Assembly (NCBI GenBank): GCA_963777755.1
Contig: CAVZSC010000034.1
Location: forward strand, 1-64,000
From: DATFWC01 sp963777755
GTDB lineage: Bacteria; Pseudomonadota; Alphaproteobacteria; Rhizobiales; Xanthobacteraceae
Direction of reading: 5' to 3'
Length of the DNA: 64,000 bases
In this document: positions 33,261 through 42,139 of the stretch, piece by piece
How positions within the stretch are numbered: position 1 is the stretch's first letter
Layout: each line of letters begins with the position of its first letter
Position numbers and translations under genes: made by a program
The notes under the pieces: generated by a model
The model's input: the letters and a program-made list of their open reading frames with translations, nothing else
Told to the model about the DNA's origin: nothing
Databases searched by the model: none

Positions 33261-34538
33261 CTAGTTCTTCGCCTTCTCGTACGGATAGATCGCGCTGCCG
33301 GTCTTGTACTGGCCGGGGGTCAACACCGTCTGAGTGTCCATGCCGCGGAACTGGTCGAGCTCGGTGCTCTTGATGCTGTGGTACTGCACCTGCAGCATCC
33401 GGCCCTTCTCCCACTCGCCGCCGTTGCCGAACTTGATGTCGCCCATGATGGTCTTGAACGTGGTCTTGGCGATGTGGTCGGCAAGCTTGTTGTCGTCGAG
33501 GCTCTTGGTCGCCTGCACGGCGTCGCCGAGGATCTGGATATAGGCGTAACCCCAGGTGCCGAGATAGTAGCCGAGCGGGTCGACGCCCTCAGCGGCGGCG
33601 CGCGCCTGGTACTTCTTGAGGAATTCCTCGGTCCCTTCGAACATCATCGACTTCGACGGCACCCAGGTCTCGTAGTTCACCCAGCCATTGAGCAGCGGGC
33701 CGAGCTGGCGCTTGATCGCGGTCGCCTGCAGGCCGACCATGGCGCCGCCGATCAGCTTCGGCTTGTAATTGAGCTCGTTCACTGCCTTGACGATCCCGAC
33801 CGAATCGAGCGGGTACGAGCAGACCGTGACGACGTCCGCATTCGAGGCCTGGATCCCGCGAATCACAGGCGTGAAGTCGGTCGTGGTCGGCGGATAGGTG
33901 CGATCGTACACCACCCGCAGTCCGTGCTTCTTGGCGTTCTCGCGGGCACCGTCGCAGGCATTGCGCGAGAACTCCTGGTCGGCGGCGATCATTGCGACCG
34001 TCTGCGGCTTCGGGTTCTGCGCCGCCGCCGTCTCGAAGAATCCTTCCGTGAAGGCCGGCTTGGTGTCCGGGCCGGACGGAATCATGGCGAAGAATTTCGG
34101 GTACTTGAATTCGCTGTTCACGGCGAGGCCGAACAGGATGATGAAGACCTTCCCCTTCTGGATCACGACCGGCATGGCGGCGGCGGAGGGCACGGTCGCG
34201 TAGGGGCCGATCACCAGGTCGACCTTGTCGACGTCCATGAGCTTCGTGTAGATGCCCGGCACCGGTGCCGACTGGCTCTGGTCGTCGTAGAAGATGAGCT
34301 TGACCGGGCGCCCGAGCAGCCCGCCCTTGGCATTGATCTCCTCTTCCCAGATCTTCATGCCGACCAGCGCCTGCTTGCCGTTCGGCGCCAGCGGGCCGGT
34401 CAACGACATCGAGAAGCCGATCTTGATCGGCTCGCCCTGCTGGGCGGAAGCCGGAATCGCCGTCAGCGTCAAAGCCGCAAAGGCCGAGGCTAGAAAACCG
34501 ACCATCGCGCGTCGGTTCGCTGTCATCCCTGGAAGCAT
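33261..34538 (-). CDS. ABC transporter substrate-binding protein (LivK/amide-binding type)
   Basis: A 425-residue type I periplasmic binding protein. Signal peptide MLPGMTANRRAMVGFLASAF with cleavage near PASAQQ. Mature start GEPIKIGFSMSLTGPLAPNG (the ligand-carboxylate-binding loop), then WEEEINAKGGLLGRPVKLIF, YDDQSQSAPVPGIYTKLMD, ADQEFSRNACDGARENAKKH, and C-terminal YPYEKAKN. It is a paralogue of the protein encoded next to it at 34724. It probably delivers ligands to the LivHMGF system encoded at 27333-30614. GGGAGGG precedes the ATG at 34538. Confidence 0.93.
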   Translation of the reverse strand: MLPGMTANRRAMVGFLASAFAALTLTAIPASAQQGEPIKIGFSMSLTGPLAPNGKQALVGMKIWEEEINAKGGLLGRPVKLIFYDDQSQSAPVPGIYTKLMDVDKVDLVIGPYATVPSAAAMPVVIQKGKVFIILFGLAVNSEFKYPKFFAMIPSGPDTKPAFTEGFFETAAAQNPKPQTVAMIAADQEFSRNACDGARENAKKHGLRVVYDRTYPPTTTDFTPVIRGIQASNADVVTVCSYPLDSVGIVKAVNELNYKPKLIGGAMVGLQATAIKRQLGPLLNGWVNYETWVPSKSMMFEGTEEFLKKYQARAAAEGVDPLGYYLGTWGYAYIQILGDAVQATKSLDDNKLADHIAKTTFKTIMGDIKFGNGGEWEKGRMLQVQYHSIKSTELDQFRGMDTQTVLTPGQYKTGSAIYPYEKAKN

Positions 34539-34723
34539 CTCATCCCTCCCCGCCGGCGCCTCTTTGTCGGACCCGGCATTCTGGCGTGATAATGCCGCCA
34601 TAATGAAAAGCGCCGCGCGGGTTGTCCACCCGTGCGGCGCAATTTCGTCTCCGACCTTCGTCGCCCACCGGCAAGCGCATCTCCTCGGAAAGGTGGGCTG
34701 CGCTCGCGGCGGTAGGATGGGCC

Positions 34724-35995
34724 CTATTTCTTGGCGCTTTCGTAGGGGTAGACGATCTTGCCCGACTCGTACTCGGCCGGCGCGACCACGACTTGCGTCG
34801 AGATGTCACGGAACTGGCCGACGTCGTTGCCTTTCACGTTCTGGAACTGGACCTGCAGCACGCGTGACTGTGCCCACTCGCCGTCCTTGCCGAATTTCAC
34901 GTCGCCCACGACCGTCTTGAAGGTGGTGGCGCGGATGTAGTCGCCGAGCTTGGCATCGTCGATGCTCTTGGTGCCCTCGACCGCCTGCTGCAGCACCTGC
35001 ATCTGCGCGTAGCCCCACGGCGCCATGTAGTAGCCGAGCGGATCGACGCCTTCAGAGGCGGCGCGCGCCTGGTATTTCTTCATGAGGTCGGCCACGCCAG
35101 GGAAGTCCATCTTCGGCACCGGCAGCCAGAAATCGTAGTTGGTGAAGCCGTTGAGCAGCGGCCCCAACTGGGTCTTGATGGCGGTCGCCTGCAGGCCGAC
35201 CATGCCGCCGCCGATCATCTTCGGCTTGAAGCCGATCTCATTGACCGCGCGCACGATGCCGACCGAATCCGGCGGATAGGAACACACCACCACGATGTCC
35301 GCATTGGTCGCCTGGATCGCCCGCACGATCGGCGCGAAATCGGTCTGCGACGGCGGATAGGTGCGGTCGTAGACGATGCGCAGGCCGGCGGCCTTGGCAT
35401 TCTCGCGGGCGCCGTCGGCCCCATTGCGCGAAAACTCCTGGTCGGCGGCGACGATCGCCACCGTCTGCGGCTTCGGGCTCTGCCGCATCGCCACGTCGAA
35501 GAATCCCCTGGTGAAGGCGGGCTTGGCGTCCGGCCCGGACGGGATCATCACGAAATAGTTCGGATAATGGAACTCGGAATTGACCGCGAGGCCGAGCAAC
35601 CCGATGAACGTCTTCTTCTTCTGCATGACGATCGGCATGGCCGGCGCCAGCAGAGCGGTGGCGTAGGCGCCGACGATCAGCTCGACTTTGTCCACGTCGA
35701 GCAGCTTGGTGTAGATACCCGGAACGGTCGCCGGGTTGCTCTGATCGTCGTAGTAGACGAGCTTGACCGGCCGGCCCAGCAGCCCGCCCTTGGCATTGAC
35801 GTCCTCCTCCCAGATCTTCTGGGCGAGCAGCGCAGATTTTCCATTGGGCGCAAGCCCACCGGTCAACGCCATGCTGTAGCCGATCTTGATCGGCTCGCCT
35901 GACGGCGCCTGCGCCTGCAGCGAGCCGGGCGCAAAGGCCGAAGCCGCAAGGACGGCACTGAACAACAGGGTTTTGGGCTTGCGCCAACGAAGCAT
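34724..35995 (-). CDS. ABC transporter substrate-binding protein (LivK/amide-binding type), tandem paralogue
   Basis: A 423-residue binding protein clearly duplicated from, or with, the neighbouring gene: GEPIKIGYSMALTGGLAPNG, WEEDVNAKGGLLGRPVKLVY and YDDQSNPATVPGIYTKLLD align almost residue for residue with it. The signal peptide is MLRWRKPKTLLFSAVLAASA with cleavage near GSLQAQ. GGAGG precedes the ATG. Differences cluster in the C-terminal lobe (for example NYDFWLPVPKMDFPGVADLM), so the two may offer the same transporter different ligands. Confidence 0.93.
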   Translation of the reverse strand: MLRWRKPKTLLFSAVLAASAFAPGSLQAQAPSGEPIKIGYSMALTGGLAPNGKSALLAQKIWEEDVNAKGGLLGRPVKLVYYDDQSNPATVPGIYTKLLDVDKVELIVGAYATALLAPAMPIVMQKKKTFIGLLGLAVNSEFHYPNYFVMIPSGPDAKPAFTRGFFDVAMRQSPKPQTVAIVAADQEFSRNGADGARENAKAAGLRIVYDRTYPPSQTDFAPIVRAIQATNADIVVVCSYPPDSVGIVRAVNEIGFKPKMIGGGMVGLQATAIKTQLGPLLNGFTNYDFWLPVPKMDFPGVADLMKKYQARAASEGVDPLGYYMAPWGYAQMQVLQQAVEGTKSIDDAKLGDYIRATTFKTVVGDVKFGKDGEWAQSRVLQVQFQNVKGNDVGQFRDISTQVVVAPAEYESGKIVYPYESAKK

Positions 35996-36093
35996 CGTTT
36001 CCTCCGAATGTCTGGCTGATTGTGCAATGATCTTATGCGTAAAGCCGACCCCCGCGCCAGTGGAGATTGTGGGCCGGAAAAGCGGGCGGGCCC

Positions 36094-36396
36094 CTATTTG
36101 GCCGCGTCCCCGCCGTCCACCATGATGGTCTCGACCTCGCCGGCGCCGGCACGGCGGAACGTGGCGGCCCGGTTGTATTCCTCGGAGGTGAAGCAGCCGA
36201 CGCCCTGCTCGAAGGTCGGAAACTCGATCACCACGAAGCGGTGAAACTTGTCCGGCCCTTCCATGACCTGATAGCGCCCGCCGCGCGCCAGCACCTTGCC
36301 GCCGTGCTTGGCGATGATGGCGGGGACCAGGTCGGTATATTTCTTGTATCCGGCCGGATCGTTGATCTTCGAGCGGGCAACCCAATAGGCGGGCAT
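36094..36396 (-). CDS. DUF1330 domain-containing protein
   Basis: A 100-residue protein matching the DUF1330 dimeric alpha-beta barrel: MPAYWVARSKINDPAGYKKY, AIIAKHGGKVLARGGRYQVM, EGPDKFHRFVVIEFPTFEQG and YNRAATFRRAGAGEVETIMV. It is full length. Members are small stress- or catabolism-associated proteins of unknown reaction. It heads the minus-strand group with the two LivK genes and is divergent from the second Mo-hydroxylase operon; the 123-base gap holds a short inverted repeat GGCTCT/AGAGCC (36468-36488). Confidence 0.92.
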   Translation of the reverse strand: MPAYWVARSKINDPAGYKKYTDLVPAIIAKHGGKVLARGGRYQVMEGPDKFHRFVVIEFPTFEQGVGCFTSEEYNRAATFRRAGAGEVETIMVDGGDAAK

Positions 36397-36519
36397 CGCT
36401 TTCTCCCTGTTGACTTCGCACCGTCGAGGTCGGCACCATCCCGGCCCACAACGTTCGCCTCGCGGCGGGCTCTACCTATACAAGAGCCGCCCGGCTGCGG
36501 CCCAGGGGGAGGATTTTCC

Positions 36520-37365
36520 GTGAAACCGGCGGCATTCGCCTATGCTAAGGCCCTGTCGCTCGACCACGCGAGCGCGCTTCTCGGCGAGCACGAGGGCGCG
36601 CGCGTGCTCGCCGGCGGGCAGAGCCTGATCGCCACGCTCAACATGCGGCTCGACGCCCCGAGCCTCCTGGTCGACATCAACGCTATTTCCGGTCTCGACG
36701 GCATCGCCCGCCGCAATGGCCGGGTGGAGATCGGCGCCCTGGTGCGCCACGCGATCGCCGAACGGTCGCCGGTCATCGATGAGCACGTTCCGCTGATCGC
36801 CCGTGCCATGCCCCATGTGGGCCATCCGGCGATCCGCAACCGCGGTACGATCGGCGGCTCGGTCGCCTTCGCCGATCCGGCGGCCGAGCTGCCGGCCTGC
36901 CTGCTGGCCCTCGGCGGGGAGGTCGAGATCGCCGGCCCGCAGGGGCGCCGCACCGTTGCGGCCGATGATTTCTTCCGCGACCTGTTCGAGACCGCGCTCG
37001 GGGTGGGCGACGTGCTCACGGCCATCCGCGTGCCGTCGGCGACGGCGGACACCCGCGTCGGCTTCGCCGAGTTCGCCCGCCGCCACGGCGACTACGCGAT
37101 GGCCGGTCTCGCCGCCACCGCCAAGGCGTCCGGCAAGGGCTTGCGCGACGTGCGGCTGGCGTTTTTCGGCATCGGCTCGACGCCGCTGCGTGCGCCGGCG
37201 GCGGAAGCCGCGTTGGCCGGCGGCGACGTCGACGCGGCGGTCGCGGCGCTCGGCCGCGATCTCGATCCGCCCGACGACCTGCAGGCGAGCGGTGCGACCA
37301 AGAAGCATCTCGCCGGCGTGCTGCTGCGGCGGGTCGCGGCTGAGCTTACGGGAGGCGGGCGATGA
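36520..37365 (+). CDS. Molybdenum hydroxylase FAD subunit (CoxM type), second set
   Basis: A 281-residue FAD subunit starting at a GTG preceded by GGGGGAGGA. Motifs: VLAGGQSLIATLNMRLDAPS (first FAD motif), HPAIRNRGTIGGSVAFADPA and AELPACLLAL (second), then GVGDVLTAIRVPSATADTRV and FAEFARRHGDYAMAGLAATA (C-terminal domain). It belongs to a second, divergent hydroxylase in the order medium-small-large, unlike the first set (medium-large-small). Its end overlaps the next gene (ATGA). Confidence 0.93.
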   Translation: MKPAAFAYAKALSLDHASALLGEHEGARVLAGGQSLIATLNMRLDAPSLLVDINAISGLDGIARRNGRVEIGALVRHAIAERSPVIDEHVPLIARAMPHVGHPAIRNRGTIGGSVAFADPAAELPACLLALGGEVEIAGPQGRRTVAADDFFRDLFETALGVGDVLTAIRVPSATADTRVGFAEFARRHGDYAMAGLAATAKASGKGLRDVRLAFFGIGSTPLRAPAAEAALAGGDVDAAVAALGRDLDPPDDLQASGATKKHLAGVLLRRVAAELTGGGR

Positions 37366-37850
37366 CCGAGCACGTGGTCGACGTTTCCATCACGGTCAAC
37401 GGCGAAACGGTGAACGAGAGCGTGGAGGCGCGCCAGACGCTGGTCGATTTCCTGCGCGACGAGCTTGGCCTCACCGGCAGCCATGTCGGCTGTGAGCACG
37501 GCGTGTGCGGAGCCTGCACGGTGCGGCTCAACGGCGTGATCGTGCGCGGCTGTCTCACGCTCGCGGCGCAGTGCGACGGTGCAAAGGTCGAGACGATCGA
37601 AGGCGTTTCCGACAGCGGCGAGATCGCCGACCTGCAGGCGGCGTTCGAGCGGCGCAATGCGCTGCAATGCGGCTTCTGCACGCCCGGCATGCTGCTCACC
37701 GCGCAGGAGCTGCTCGGGCGCGGCGGCGTGCCGAGCCGCGAGACGATCCGCCAGCACCTGTCGGGCAACTACTGCCGCTGCACCGGCTACCAGGCGATCG
37801 TCGATGCCGTCGAGGCGGTGGCACAGCAACGGGCGGGAGCGCGCGCATGA
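37362..37850 (+). CDS. Molybdenum hydroxylase [2Fe-2S] small subunit (CoxS type), second set
   Basis: A 162-residue two-cluster protein: GCEHGVCGACTVRLNG with the fourth Cys in VRGCLTLAAQ, and LQCGFCTPGMLLTAQELLG with GNYCRCTGYQAIVDAVEAVA. The layout is fully canonical. ATGA overlaps link it to both neighbours, so the three subunits are translated together. Confidence 0.96.
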   Translation: MTEHVVDVSITVNGETVNESVEARQTLVDFLRDELGLTGSHVGCEHGVCGACTVRLNGVIVRGCLTLAAQCDGAKVETIEGVSDSGEIADLQAAFERRNALQCGFCTPGMLLTAQELLGRGGVPSRETIRQHLSGNYCRCTGYQAIVDAVEAVAQQRAGARA

Positions 37851-40243
37851 AGATCGTCGACGACCTGCCGCCCGGTCTCACCGCGCTCGACCGCCCCAAC
37901 TCCTACATCGGCCGCTCGGTGCCGCGGCCCAACCTTGCCCGCCTGATGCAGGGGCGCGGCCAGTATGTCAGCGACGTGGTGCTGCCGCGCATGGCGCACG
38001 CGGCCTATCGGCGCTCGCCGCATGCCCATGCGCGGATCAAGCGCATCGATGTCGAGCGGGCGAAGCGCGCCCCGGGCGTGATCGCCGTGGTGACCGGGCC
38101 TGAGCTCGCCAAGGTCATGACCCCGTGGGTCGGCGTGCTCACGCATCTGAAGGGCATCAAGTCCGCCCCGCAATACCCGATCGCGGTCGAGCGCGCCTGC
38201 TGGCAGGGCGAGGCGGTGTGCGCCGTGGTGGCGAAGACGCGCGCCCAGGCGGAGGACGCGCTCGAGGCGATCCAGGTGGACTACGAGGAGCTGACCGCGG
38301 TCACCGATGCAGAGACGGCGCTCGATGCCGCGACGCCGGTGATCCATCCGGAACTCGGCGACAATCTCACCTTCGAGCGCAAGCACGAAGCGGGCGAGCC
38401 CGACAAGGGCTTTGCGGCGGCCGACGCGGTGGTCGAGGCGACCTTCGTGTTCGGCCGCCACACCGGCGTCTGCAACGAGCCGCGCGCGGTGGTGGCGGAC
38501 TGGAATCCCGGCGAGCAGCGCCTCACCGTCTATCACGGCACCCAGGCGCCGCATATGATGCAGAACTTGTTCGCCAAGCACCTCGGCCTCGAGGAGCACC
38601 AGGTGCGGGTGATCACCAAGGACGTGGGCGGCTCGTTCGGCATCAAGGTGCACACCTACGCGGACGAGATGGCGACCGTCGCGCTGTCGAAGCTGCTCCG
38701 GCGCCCGGTCAAGTTCGTCGCCGACCGGGTGGAGAGCTTCGTCACCGACATCCACGCGCGCGATCATCGCGTCAAGGCGAAGGTCGGCGTCAAGCAGGAC
38801 GGCACCATCACCGCCTGGGAGATCGACGATCTCACCGGCATCGGTCCCTATTCGGTCTATCCACGTACCAGCGGTATCGAGGCGAACCAGATCGTCAACC
38901 TCACCGGCGGCCCTTACACGTGCCAGAACTATCGGGCGCGAGCGCGCGTCGTGTTTCAGAACAAGAACGTGATGTGCCAGTACCGCGCGGTCGGACATCC
39001 GATCGCGACCGCCGTGACCGAAGGCCTGGTCGAGCTCGCTGCGGTGAAGATCGGCATGGACCCGGTGGAGATCAGGCGGCGCAATCTCATTCCCGACAAC
39101 GCCTATCCGGCATCGGGGCCGTCCGGGATCAAGTTCGAGCTGCTCTCGCACCACGCGTCGCTCGACAAGATCGTCGCCATGATGGACTACCAGGCGCTGC
39201 GCGCCGAGCAGGAGGCGCTGCGCAAGCGCGGCATTTACCGCGGTATCGGCTTTGCCTCGTTCATCGAGGTGACCAATCCGAGCGCCGCGTTCTACGGCGT
39301 CGGCGGCGCCCGCATCTCCGCGCAGGACGGCGCGACCTTGAAGCTCGACGCGACCGGCGCCGTGATCTGCCACACCGGCGTCACCGAGCAGGGGCAGGGC
39401 GCCGAAGCCGTCATGGCACAGGTGGTGGCGAGCGCGTTCGGCGTGCCGATCGAGCGCGTGCGCATCGTCACCGGCGACACCGACAACACGCCCTACGGCG
39501 GCGGCACCTGGGCCTCGCGCGCGGCCGGCATCGGCGGCGAGGCGGGCTGGCAGGCCGGCAAGGCGCTGCGCGCCAACGTGCTCGCCGTCGCCGGCTCGAT
39601 CCTGCAGGCGAAGCCCGAGGCGCTCGACATCCGCAACGGCGTGGTGGTCGACCATGCCACGGGTACAGAGCGCATCGGCCTCGACGAGGTGGCGCGCATC
39701 GCCTACTTCCGTCCCGACACCCTGCCGCCCGGTTTCCAGGCCGAGCTGATGGCGACCCGCCACTACGTGCCGCGCGCCTGGGCCTTCGCGTTCACAAACG
39801 GTGTGCAGGCGAGCTGGCTGGAGGTCGATCCCGACAGCGGATTCGTCCGGCTGATCAAGCATTGGTGCGTGGAGGACTGCGGCACCGTGATCAATCCGCA
39901 GCTGGTCGACGAGCAGATCCGCGGCGGTGTGGTGCAGGGCATCGGCGCCGCCCTGTTCGAGCACTGCCGCTACGACGAGCGCGGCCAATTGCTCAACGGC
40001 AACATGGCCGATTACCTGGTGCCGATGGCGGCCGAAATGCCCGACATCGAGTGCGGCCACGTGGTGTCCCCGACCGCCGATTCCGAGCTCGGCGCCAAGG
40101 GCGCCGGCGAGGCCGGCACCGCCGGCGCGCCGGGCTCGGTCATGAACGCGGTGAACGATGCGCTACGTCCGCTCGGCGCCAAGGTCATTACCGAGATGCC
40201 GATGACGCCGGACGTCGTGCTGCGGGCGCTGGGGAGGGTTTGA
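37847..40243 (+). CDS. Molybdenum hydroxylase large (Moco) subunit, second set
   Basis: A 798-residue Moco subunit: SYIGRSVPRPNLARLMQGRG, YVSDVVLPRMAHAAYRRSPH, DVGGSFGIKVHTYADEMATV (the G-G-S-F-G-x-K region), NVMCQYRAVGHPIATAVTEG (in place of R-G-F-G-x-P), EQGQGAEAVMAQVVASAFGV (Q-G pterin contact) and GAKGAGEAGTAGAPGSVMNA with the catalytic Glu near residue 755. The loop Q-Y-R-A-V-G-H-P differs from both xanthine dehydrogenase and CO dehydrogenase, indicating the large family of uncharacterised aldehyde/heteroaromatic hydroxylases. A cyclase-family hydrolase follows 150 bases later. Confidence 0.94.
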   Translation: MKIVDDLPPGLTALDRPNSYIGRSVPRPNLARLMQGRGQYVSDVVLPRMAHAAYRRSPHAHARIKRIDVERAKRAPGVIAVVTGPELAKVMTPWVGVLTHLKGIKSAPQYPIAVERACWQGEAVCAVVAKTRAQAEDALEAIQVDYEELTAVTDAETALDAATPVIHPELGDNLTFERKHEAGEPDKGFAAADAVVEATFVFGRHTGVCNEPRAVVADWNPGEQRLTVYHGTQAPHMMQNLFAKHLGLEEHQVRVITKDVGGSFGIKVHTYADEMATVALSKLLRRPVKFVADRVESFVTDIHARDHRVKAKVGVKQDGTITAWEIDDLTGIGPYSVYPRTSGIEANQIVNLTGGPYTCQNYRARARVVFQNKNVMCQYRAVGHPIATAVTEGLVELAAVKIGMDPVEIRRRNLIPDNAYPASGPSGIKFELLSHHASLDKIVAMMDYQALRAEQEALRKRGIYRGIGFASFIEVTNPSAAFYGVGGARISAQDGATLKLDATGAVICHTGVTEQGQGAEAVMAQVVASAFGVPIERVRIVTGDTDNTPYGGGTWASRAAGIGGEAGWQAGKALRANVLAVAGSILQAKPEALDIRNGVVVDHATGTERIGLDEVARIAYFRPDTLPPGFQAELMATRHYVPRAWAFAFTNGVQASWLEVDPDSGFVRLIKHWCVEDCGTVINPQLVDEQIRGGVVQGIGAALFEHCRYDERGQLLNGNMADYLVPMAAEMPDIECGHVVSPTADSELGAKGAGEAGTAGAPGSVMNAVNDALRPLGAKVITEMPMTPDVVLRALGRV

Positions 40244-40395
40244 CGGTTGAAAGCGACCGCGCAGTCGCGAACTATCGCTTGAGCGTTGCTCGATTCCTTT
40301 GTTATCAGGCGGTTGACCAGGGGCTCGACGCTCGATCCAACGCGACGCGCCGGGATTTCTTCGCGGTGGGCGACGCAACCGACAAGGATAGGACG

Positions 40396-41349
40396 ATGAA
40401 CATCAAAGTGGGCCGGGAGGCGATCGCCGAGGCCTCGAAGAAGCTGTCGAACTGGGGTCGCTGGGGCAAGGACGACCACGTCGGCACGCTCAACCACGTC
40501 ACGCCCGAGGACATCGTCCATGCGGCGGGCCTCATCCGCACCGGCAAAGTGTTCGCGCTCGGCATCCCGCTCGACCGCAGCGGGCCGCAGACCGGCTTGT
40601 TCGGCGGACGCTTCAACCCGATCCACCAGATGCTGGCGACCGGCACCGACGCGATCGCCGGCAGGCAGGACTGGAACAAGATCCGCTATGCCGACGATAC
40701 GCTGAACCTGTGCGTCCAGGGTGCCACGCACTGGGATGCGCTCGGCCACATCTTCTACGAGGACAAGGCGTATAACGGGCACGACGCCAAGCTGATCGAC
40801 GCCGGCGGCCTGCACGTGCTGGGCATCGAGCACTCGAAGAGCAAGATGGTCGGGCGCGGGGTGCTGCTCGACATCGCCCGCCAGCGCGGCGTCGACTGGC
40901 TCAAGGACGGCGAAGGCATCGGGAACGACGAGCTCGACAAGTGCGCCAAGAACCAGAATGTCGAGATCCGGCGCGGCGACTTCGTGATCATCCGCACCGG
41001 CCAGATGGAGCGTTGCCTCAAGGAGGGCCAGTGGGGCGGCTATGCGGGCGGCGATGCGCCCGGCGTCAGGTTCGAGAACTGCTATTGGTGCCAGGACAAG
41101 CAGATCGCCGCGATCTGCTCCGACACCTGGGGCGTGGAGGTGCGGCCGAACGAGACCACCGAGGCGAATCAGCCGTGGCACTGGGTGGTCATCCCCGCCA
41201 TGGGCCTGTGCATGGGGGAAATCTTCTACCTCAAGGAGCTCGCCGAGGACTGCGACCAGGACGGCACCTACGAGTTCTTCTTCTGCGGCCCGCCCCTGAT
41301 CATCACCGGCGGCACCGGCTCGCCGATCAATCCGCAGGCGGTCAAGTAA
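40396..41349 (+). CDS. Cyclase/kynurenine-formamidase-family metal hydrolase
   Basis: A 317-residue member of the PF04199-type cyclase family. The metal-binding H-W-D-x-x-x-H motif is in GATHWDALGHIFYEDKAYNG. Further marks are ARQRGVDWLKDGEGI, NVEIRRGDFVIIRTGQME, ICSDTWGVEVRPNETTEA (D-x-x-G-x-E) and NQPWHWVVIPAMGLCMGEIF. Family members hydrolyse N-formyl amides, isatin and cyclic amide or lactone bonds. Directly after a Mo hydroxylase, ring opening of a hydroxylated N-heterocycle is a reasonable guess. AAGGATAGGA precedes the ATG at 40396. Confidence 0.9.
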   Translation: MNIKVGREAIAEASKKLSNWGRWGKDDHVGTLNHVTPEDIVHAAGLIRTGKVFALGIPLDRSGPQTGLFGGRFNPIHQMLATGTDAIAGRQDWNKIRYADDTLNLCVQGATHWDALGHIFYEDKAYNGHDAKLIDAGGLHVLGIEHSKSKMVGRGVLLDIARQRGVDWLKDGEGIGNDELDKCAKNQNVEIRRGDFVIIRTGQMERCLKEGQWGGYAGGDAPGVRFENCYWCQDKQIAAICSDTWGVEVRPNETTEANQPWHWVVIPAMGLCMGEIFYLKELAEDCDQDGTYEFFFCGPPLIITGGTGSPINPQAVK

Positions 41350-41375
41350 GCCTGCTGGATCTCCGCTTGCTCCAT

Positions 41376-41424
41376 CCCTCCCCTGAAAGGGGAGGGTGCC
41401 CGCCGAAGCGTTAGCGAAGGCGGG
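41376..41424. repeat. Double palindrome between genes
   Basis: CCCTCCCCT (41376-41384) pairs with AGGGGAGGG (41388-41396) around GAA. Immediately after, CCCGCC (41399-41404) pairs with GGCGGG (41419-41424) around GAAGCGTTAGCGAA. The element lies in the 97-base gap between the cyclase and the methyltransferase and is a likely terminator or dispersed intergenic repeat. Confidence 0.7.
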
Positions 41425-41446
41425 CGGGTGGGGTTATCTTCGCCGT

Positions 41447-42058
41447 ATGGGTTTCTATCAGGACCACGTCGTTCCGCATCTGATCAATCTGTCGATGCGC
41501 AACGCCAAAGTCGTGCCCTATCGGCAGCGCGTGGTGCCGAGGGCCGAAGGACGCGTGCTCGAAGTGGGCGTGGGATCAGGGCTCAATCTGCCCCTCTATG
41601 CCAACGCCACGCACGTCATCGGTCTCGAGCCCTCGCCGAAGCTGCTCGCCATGGCAAAGCGGAATGCGAGCGTGGCGCCGACCTCGACCGAATTCGTCGA
41701 AGGCTCGGCGGAAGCGATTCCACTCGACGACGCAAGCGTCGACACGGTGGTGACGACCTGGACGCTGTGCTCGATTCCCGACGCGCGGCGCGCGCTCAGC
41801 GAAATGCGGCGCGTGCTCAAGCCCTCGGGCCGCCTGTTGTTCGTCGAGCATGGGCGCGCGCCCGATGACCGCGTGCGCTGGTGGCAGGAGCGCCTCAACC
41901 CGATCTGGACCCCAATCGCCGGCGGCTGCCGGCTCGACCGGCCGATCGCAAATCTGATCGGCGAAGCCGGGTTCCGCATCGAATCGCTGCAGACCGGATA
42001 CGCCCCCGGCCTCAAGCCGATGACCTTCATGTACGAGGGCAGCGCGCGACCACAGTAG
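41447..42058 (+). CDS. Class I SAM-dependent methyltransferase (UbiE/MenG-like)
   Basis: A 203-residue methyltransferase: MGFYQDHVVPHLINLSMRNA at the N-terminus, motif I RVLEVGVGSGLNLPLYANA, acidic residue in THVIGLEPSPKLLAMAKRNA, motif II-III DDASVDTVVTTWTLCSIPDA and RVLKPSGRLLFVEHGRAPDD, then a C-terminal GFRIESLQTGYAPGLKPMTF MYEG (split). The pattern is that of phospholipid or small-molecule methyltransferases. The ATG at 41447 is internal to a longer frame whose first part is the repeat. Convergent with the next minus-strand gene. Confidence 0.88.
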   Translation: MGFYQDHVVPHLINLSMRNAKVVPYRQRVVPRAEGRVLEVGVGSGLNLPLYANATHVIGLEPSPKLLAMAKRNASVAPTSTEFVEGSAEAIPLDDASVDTVVTTWTLCSIPDARRALSEMRRVLKPSGRLLFVEHGRAPDDRVRWWQERLNPIWTPIAGGCRLDRPIANLIGEAGFRIESLQTGYAPGLKPMTFMYEGSARPQ

Positions 42059-42139
42059 GTTGATTCAGTACCGTCGTCCTTCGAGGGCCGCGCGTTGAAC
42101 TCCGAATCCTGAATGAACCGAGCTGGCCGCGCGGCCACC

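Noticed and set aside
38125..41349. 1074-codon frame ending in the cyclase gene
   Set aside because: The first two thirds are a shadow of the second Mo-hydroxylase large subunit; the cyclase starts at 40396.
41399..41424. Candidate attC or recombination site
   Set aside because: The GC stem resembles common intergenic palindromes of rhizobial relatives and lacks the conserved attC core ends.
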